Source of the DNA: Marinihelvus sp036351115
GTDB lineage: Bacteria > Pseudomonadota > Gammaproteobacteria > Xanthomonadales > SZUA-36
Direction of reading: 5' to 3'
Assembly: GCA_036351115.1 (NCBI GenBank)
Contig: JAZBOL010000118.1
Span: 9,081-73,080, forward strand
DNA: 64,000 nt
Position numbers and translations under genes: made by a program. Shown here piece after piece: positions 60,025 to 64,000 of this stretch; the stretch's first letter is position 1, and each line of letters starts with the position of its first letter. The notes under the pieces are model-generated. The model saw only the letters and a program-made list of their open reading frames with translations, was not told the origin of the DNA and made no database searches.

Positions 60025-61302
60025 ATGCTCGATCCGATCCAGCTCAGAAAAGACCCGGCGGCCGTCGCCGAAGCCCTGGCCGCCCGGGGCTATGACCTCG
60101 ACGTAGCGCGCTACCAGGCACTCGAGGAACGCCGCAAAGACACCCAGGCGCGGCTGCAGGAGCTGCAGAACGCCCGTAACACCAGTGCCAAATCCATCGG
60201 CCAGGCCAAGGCCCGGGGCGAGGACATTCAGCCGCTGCTGGACGAGGTTGGGCGCCTGGGCGAGGAGCTCGACGAACTGGATGCGGAATTCCGCGCCATT
60301 CGTGATGAACAGCAGGCCTGGCTGCTGGAGATGCCGAATCTCCCGGCCGACGGCGTCCCGGCGGGAAGCGACGAGGCGGACAACGAAGAGGTCCTGCGCT
60401 GGGGTGAGATTCCCGAGTTCGATTTCGAGCCCCGCGATCACGTCGAGTTGGGCCAGAGGCTCGGATTCATGGATGCCGAGGCCGCCGCCAAGCTCGCCGG
60501 CGCCCGGTTCACGGTCCTGCGTGGCCCCCTGGCTCGGCTGCACCGGGCCCTGGCGCAGTTCATGCTGGATGTACAGACTGAAGAACACGGTTACCAGGAG
60601 GTGTACCTGCCGTACCTGGTGAACGCCGACGCCATGACCGGCACGGGCCAGCTGCCGAAGTTCGGCGACGACGCGTTCGCCACCACCGATGAGCCGCCGC
60701 GCTACCTCGTCCCGACGGCCGAGGTGCCCATGACCAACCTGGTGGCCGGCGACATTATCGATGCCGAATCCCTGCCGCTCATGTTCACGGCGCAGACTCC
60801 CTGTTTCCGGCGTGAGGCCGGCTCCCACGGCAAGGACACCCGCGGCATGATCCGCCAGCACCAGTTCGAAAAGGTGGAGCTGGTGCAGATCGCCCGGCCC
60901 GATGACTCCATGGACGCCCTGGAGCGCCTCACCGGCCACGCCGAGGCCATCCTGCAGAAGCTCGGGCTGGCCTATCGCAAAGTGGTGCTGTGCACGGGCG
61001 ACATGGGCTTTTCCGCTCGCAAGACCTACGACCTCGAAGTCTGGCTGCCGGGGCAGGGCGCCTACCGCGAGATTTCCTCCTGCAGCAACTGCGGTGATTT
61101 CCAGGCGCGCCGCATGCAGGCGCGCTGGCGCAACCCGGAGACGGGCAAGCCGGAGCTGGTGCACACCCTGAACGGCAGTGGCCTGGCCGTGGGCCGCACG
61201 CTCATCGCCGTGCTGGAGAATTATCAGTGCCGGGACGGTTCGATTGCCGTGCCGGAGCCCCTGCGCCCCTATCTGGGCGGCGCGGACGTCATCAACGCCT
61301 GA
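60025..61302 (+). CDS. serS: Seryl-tRNA synthetase
   Basis: SerS charges tRNA-Ser (and tRNA-Sec). The 425-residue protein begins MLDPIQLRKDPAAVAEALAARG with the tRNA-binding coiled coil (residues 28-100). It continues with the class II core: motif 2 TPCFRREAGSHGKDTRGMIRQHQF and motif 3 NGSGLAVGRTLIAVLEN. The ATG at 60025 is the canonical start. It follows lolA by 78 bases; the usual rarA between lolA and serS is absent. Confidence 0.97.
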   Translation: MLDPIQLRKDPAAVAEALAARGYDLDVARYQALEERRKDTQARLQELQNARNTSAKSIGQAKARGEDIQPLLDEVGRLGEELDELDAEFRAIRDEQQAWLLEMPNLPADGVPAGSDEADNEEVLRWGEIPEFDFEPRDHVELGQRLGFMDAEAAAKLAGARFTVLRGPLARLHRALAQFMLDVQTEEHGYQEVYLPYLVNADAMTGTGQLPKFGDDAFATTDEPPRYLVPTAEVPMTNLVAGDIIDAESLPLMFTAQTPCFRREAGSHGKDTRGMIRQHQFEKVELVQIARPDDSMDALERLTGHAEAILQKLGLAYRKVVLCTGDMGFSARKTYDLEVWLPGQGAYREISSCSNCGDFQARRMQARWRNPETGKPELVHTLNGSGLAVGRTLIAVLENYQCRDGSIAVPEPLRPYLGGADVINA

Positions 61303-61347
61303 TACGGTCTCCGGCTTGACGGCGCTGGGCGTTCGTCATGCGCAAGG

Positions 61348-62271
61348 TCAGGGCACCTCAACGCCCCTGGCCGCTTCGAGGATCGAGAACCACTGTTCCG
61401 TGGTCATTTCCATGGCGGTCGCCGCCACCGCCAGCCGCACCCGGTCGATCCGGCCGGACCCGAGAATCGGCAGTGGTGCGGACGGCAGTCGAAGCACCCA
61501 GGCATAGGCCACCTGGTCAACGCCGAAGCCGCCGAGTTCCTCTCCAACCCGTCGCAGGACCCCGCGGCACCGGCGACCCGCCTCGTCCGATTTGTCGAAC
61601 AGGCGGCCGCCCCCCAGGCAGGACCAGGCCATGGGACGAACCCGCCGTGCCTGCAGGTCATCGAGCGTGCCGTCAAACAGCACAGCAGGATTCAGGGGAT
61701 TGATCTCGACCTGGTTGGTGGCGAGGGCGAAGGGCAGGCGGGACTGGAGCAGGGCGAACTGCGCCGGCGTGAAATTGGAGACCCCGAAGTGCAGCACCTT
61801 GCCCGCGTCGCGCAGGCGGAGCACGGTTTCCGCCACGGCGTCTGCGTCCATGAGCGGATCCGGGCGGTGCAGCAGCACCACGTCAAGCCGGTCCGTACCG
61901 AGGCGCTCCAGGGAGCGTTCGACCGAGGCCTGGAGGTGCGACGGCCCCGTGTCGTAGTGCTTGGTTCGCCGCCCTGGGACTTTCTCCGAAATCAGCTGGA
62001 TGCCGCACTTGGTGATGATTTGCAGCTGATCCCGCAGCGCTGGCTCCCGGGCCAAGACCTCGCCGAAACAGGTCTCCACCTCGTAATCCCCGTAGAGATC
62101 GGCATGGTCGACGCTGGTGATGCCGAGATCAACGTGCGCCTTCAGAAAATCGAGGTGCTCGGCGGTATTGCGGCCCCAGGCGAGCATGCGCCAGTAGCCC
62201 TGCACCAGGCGGGACAGCTCGGGGCCGTCAGGGCTGGTGGGTGACCTCCAGGGGATCGGGGTTCGGTTCAT
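61348..62271 (-). CDS. Aldo/keto reductase (YdhF-like)
   Basis: A 307-residue NAD(P)H-dependent oxidoreductase of the TIM-barrel AKR family with the catalytic tetrad visible: D and Y in SVDHADLYGDYEVE, K in IITKCGIQL and H in VLLHRPDPLMD. VLHFGVSNFTPAQF and the C-terminal LPILGSGRIDR cofactor loop match the YdhF group. The natural substrate is not predictable. It is convergent with serS, and modC lies 30 bases upstream of its start region on the same strand. Confidence 0.9.
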   Translation of the reverse strand: MNRTPIPWRSPTSPDGPELSRLVQGYWRMLAWGRNTAEHLDFLKAHVDLGITSVDHADLYGDYEVETCFGEVLAREPALRDQLQIITKCGIQLISEKVPGRRTKHYDTGPSHLQASVERSLERLGTDRLDVVLLHRPDPLMDADAVAETVLRLRDAGKVLHFGVSNFTPAQFALLQSRLPFALATNQVEINPLNPAVLFDGTLDDLQARRVRPMAWSCLGGGRLFDKSDEAGRRCRGVLRRVGEELGGFGVDQVAYAWVLRLPSAPLPILGSGRIDRVRLAVAATAMEMTTEQWFSILEAARGVEVP

Positions 62272-62301
62272 GGGTACTCCGTAAGCGGGGACAGGGATAA
62301 G

Positions 62302-63390
62302 TCAGGGCAAAACCGCCACGCTCTTCACCTGGGCATAGACCGCCACGCCGGTCTCCAGCGCCAGCAGATCCGCGGACTTACCGGTGATGCGCGCGAGCAG
62401 GCGGGTGCCGTCCGCCAGGGCGAGCTCCAGCTGGGTGAGGGGCGGCCGATCGACGCGCTGGCGGATGGTCGCCGCCAGCACGTTCAGGATGCTGCTGCGC
62501 GACGGGGGATCGAGGGCCACGCTGACATCGCGGGCCGCAATGCGCAGGCGTACCGGCTGATCGGCCTGCAAAGCGCCCGCCGGGACCAGTAGCCGCGTGT
62601 CACCCACGAGAATCTCGGCCAGGCCGGAGGCGTGATCGAGGAACGCCACGACCCCCTCGAGCACCGCGGAGGCGTCGTCCGCCTGGGCCAGGGGCAGATC
62701 GAGGCGCGCCAGGGTTTCCTGCAGTGGGCCGGCGCCGGTCACCTGGCCGTCCGCCATCAGGACCAGGTGGTCCGCCAGCCGCGCCACCTCGTCCAGGTCG
62801 TGGGACACGAGGATGACGGGAAGATCGAGCGAATGGACGAGGTCCTCCAGGAACGGCAGGAGCTCCGCCTTCCGGGCGCGGTCGAGGCCGGAGAGCGGCT
62901 CGTCGAGCAACAGCAGGCGAGGTGCCGGCGCCAGGGCGCGGGTGATCGCCACGCGACGGCGCTCGCCGCCCGACAGGGTGCGTACGTCGCGGTTGAGCAG
63001 CGGTTCCAGGGCCAGGAGTCTTATCAGCGCATCGCGGCGCGCAGGGTCTTTCGATTGCGCGCGTTTCAGCCCGTAATCGATGTTCTGCGCCACATTCAGA
63101 TGCTCGAACAGGCTGGTTTCCTGGAACACGTAGCCGACGCCGCGCTGCTCCGCCGGCAGAAAGTGCCCAGGCCCCTGCCAGCAGGCGTCCCCCACGTGCA
63201 GTTCTCCCGCCACGTGTCGATCCAGGCCGGCGAGGGCGCGTAGTACGCTCGTCTTGCCGGCGCCGGAGGGGCCGTACAGGGCCGTGACGCCGCGCCCGGG
63301 CGCCACGAAGCGCACGTCCAGCCGAAATTCATCGAACGCGCGCTGAACCCGGACCCGGAGACCCCTGGCGGTGGTCTCATCAAGGCTCAT
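62302..63390 (-). CDS. modC: Molybdate ABC transporter ATP-binding protein
   Basis: ModC powers molybdate import. The 362-residue protein has Walker A GPSGAGKTS (about residues 40-48), a Q-loop YVFQETSLFEHL, the signature LSGGERRRVAITRAL and Walker B LLLLDEPLSGLD. A C-terminal TOBE/Mop domain (about residues 292-358, SILNVLAATIRQRV onward) separates it from other ABC ATPases and binds oxyanion. The start overlaps the modB stop by four bases. Molybdate supply fits the moaACDE genes at 32-34 kb. Confidence 0.95.
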   Translation of the reverse strand: MSLDETTARGLRVRVQRAFDEFRLDVRFVAPGRGVTALYGPSGAGKTSVLRALAGLDRHVAGELHVGDACWQGPGHFLPAEQRGVGYVFQETSLFEHLNVAQNIDYGLKRAQSKDPARRDALIRLLALEPLLNRDVRTLSGGERRRVAITRALAPAPRLLLLDEPLSGLDRARKAELLPFLEDLVHSLDLPVILVSHDLDEVARLADHLVLMADGQVTGAGPLQETLARLDLPLAQADDASAVLEGVVAFLDHASGLAEILVGDTRLLVPAGALQADQPVRLRIAARDVSVALDPPSRSSILNVLAATIRQRVDRPPLTQLELALADGTRLLARITGKSADLLALETGVAVYAQVKSVAVLP

Positions 63391-64000
63391 CGCGGCAACA
63401 GCCGGGCATGGCGGTTGAGCCCGTACACGGCGAGCAACAGGCTGAAGGACAGGAGCAAGAGTGCCAGGGACAGGCCATGGGCCTGGCCATAGTCGAGGGC
63501 TTCCACGTGGTCATAGATCGCGATGGAGGCGACCCGGGTCTCCCCGGCGATGTTACCGCCGATCATGAGCACCACTCCGAATTCGCCCAGGGTATGGGCA
63601 AAACCCAGCACGGCGCCGGTCAGCAACCCGGGACGCGCGAGGGGCAGGGCGACGGTAAGGAAGCGGTCCAGCGGACCGGCGCCGAGGGTCGCGGCGACTT
63701 CCAGGGGGCGTTCGCCCACGCGGACGAAGGCGTCCTGGATCGGTTGCACGACGAAGGGCAGCGAATAGACGACAGACCCCACCACGAGCCCGGTGAAGGT
63801 GAACGCAAGGGGTTCGAGCCCCAGGGCGGCCATGGCCTCGCCAGCCGGGCCACGGGCGCCCAGGAACAGCAGGAGATAGAAACCCAGCACCGTGGGCGGC
63901 AGCACCAGGGGCAGCGCGACGGCGGCCTCCACGAGCGGCTTGAAGCGGGTGCGGGTCCGGGCGAGCCACCAGGCCAGGGGCGTGCCGAGCAGGAGCAGAA
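63387..64000 (-). CDS. modB: Molybdate ABC transporter permease, C-terminal part (5' end outside window)
   Basis: The frame is open from the window end, so the first membrane helix and the start are missing. About 203 codons remain, with four or five membrane helices, the ModB signature EAAVALPLVLPPTVLGFYLL, and the EAA-type cytoplasmic loop (EVAATLGAGPLDRFLTVALPLARPGLLTG) that contacts ModC. GFAHTLGEFGVVLMIGGNI is typical of ModB. A periplasmic ModA gene is expected just beyond the window. Confidence 0.95.
   Translation of the reverse strand, partial: LLLLGTPLAWWLARTRTRFKPLVEAAVALPLVLPPTVLGFYLLLFLGARGPAGEAMAALGLEPLAFTFTGLVVGSVVYSLPFVVQPIQDAFVRVGERPLEVAATLGAGPLDRFLTVALPLARPGLLTGAVLGFAHTLGEFGVVLMIGGNIAGETRVASIAIYDHVEALDYGQAHGLSLALLLLSFSLLLAVYGLNRHARLLPR

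Overview
The window is ordinary chromosomal DNA of a high-GC gammaproteobacterium (about two thirds G+C by eye). The evidence is the gene order: dnaJ-dapB-carA-carB-greA, a frameshifted prfB followed by lysS, rsgA/orn and ppsA/ppsR back to back, csiV next to mfd, and trxB/ftsK-lolA-serS. The MoaA-MoaD-MoaE and ModC-ModB sets, PlsC, Aat, RimO and GreB fit the same assignment. I cannot name the genus; a free-living member near Chromatiales or Xanthomonadales would fit. I see no rRNA, insertion sequence, prophage, CRISPR array, integrase or replication origin.

Layout. 1-13.8 kb: the 3' end of a cystathionine gamma-synthase gene; dnaJ behind its own sigma-32-type promoter; dapB, carA, carB, greA and recJ; an unrecognised exported protein on the minus strand; then prfB, lysS and a nitrilase-fold amidase. 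13.8-26.7 kb: a long minus-strand run. Read 5' to 3' it is rsgA, a small exported protein, a TraB-family protein, dusB, an NhaC-type antiporter, mfd, csiV, ppa, a small membrane protein and a two-RCK potassium channel. 26.9-36.7 kb: orn, ppsA/ppsR, a YqiB-like gene, a two-tRNA unit (Ala, Glu) with its own promoter and terminator, a small membrane protein, moaADE converging on moaC, an exported trypsin-like protease, and a 400-base gene-free stretch. That stretch looks like a strongly folded leader for an unknown membrane-anchored PWGW protein.

36.7-44.7 kb is a DNA-repair block: an SRAP-domain protein divergent from an AddB-like/AddA-like nuclease-helicase pair, with rsmC running into the end of the helicase gene from the other strand. 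44.8-49.1 kb is minus-strand: an ECF sigma factor, a membrane-anchored candidate anti-sigma factor and a two-PDZ exported protein, followed by rimO. 49.2-54.1 kb: greB, an hsp20 gene with a clear sigma-32 promoter, an SdpR/SdpI-like pair with a palindromic operator, then plsC, a rhomboid protease and an SRPBCC/GyrI-like protein overlapping end to end. 54.1-64 kb: an EamA transporter and aat, trxB divergent from ftsK, lolA, serS (rarA is absent from its usual place), an aldo/keto reductase, and modC and modB, the latter cut by the window end.

How the genes work together: most are housekeeping (translation, pyrimidine/arginine and lysine precursor synthesis, transcript cleavage, repair, envelope maintenance). 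Molybdate uptake (modBC) and molybdopterin synthesis (moaACDE) imply molybdoenzymes elsewhere. The least explained items are the AACGA-loop RNA leader at 35.9-36.2 kb with its PWGW protein, the duplicated exported protein at 9.4-10.2 kb, the potassium channel with a TIGLGE filter, and the sigma/anti-sigma/PDZ operon.
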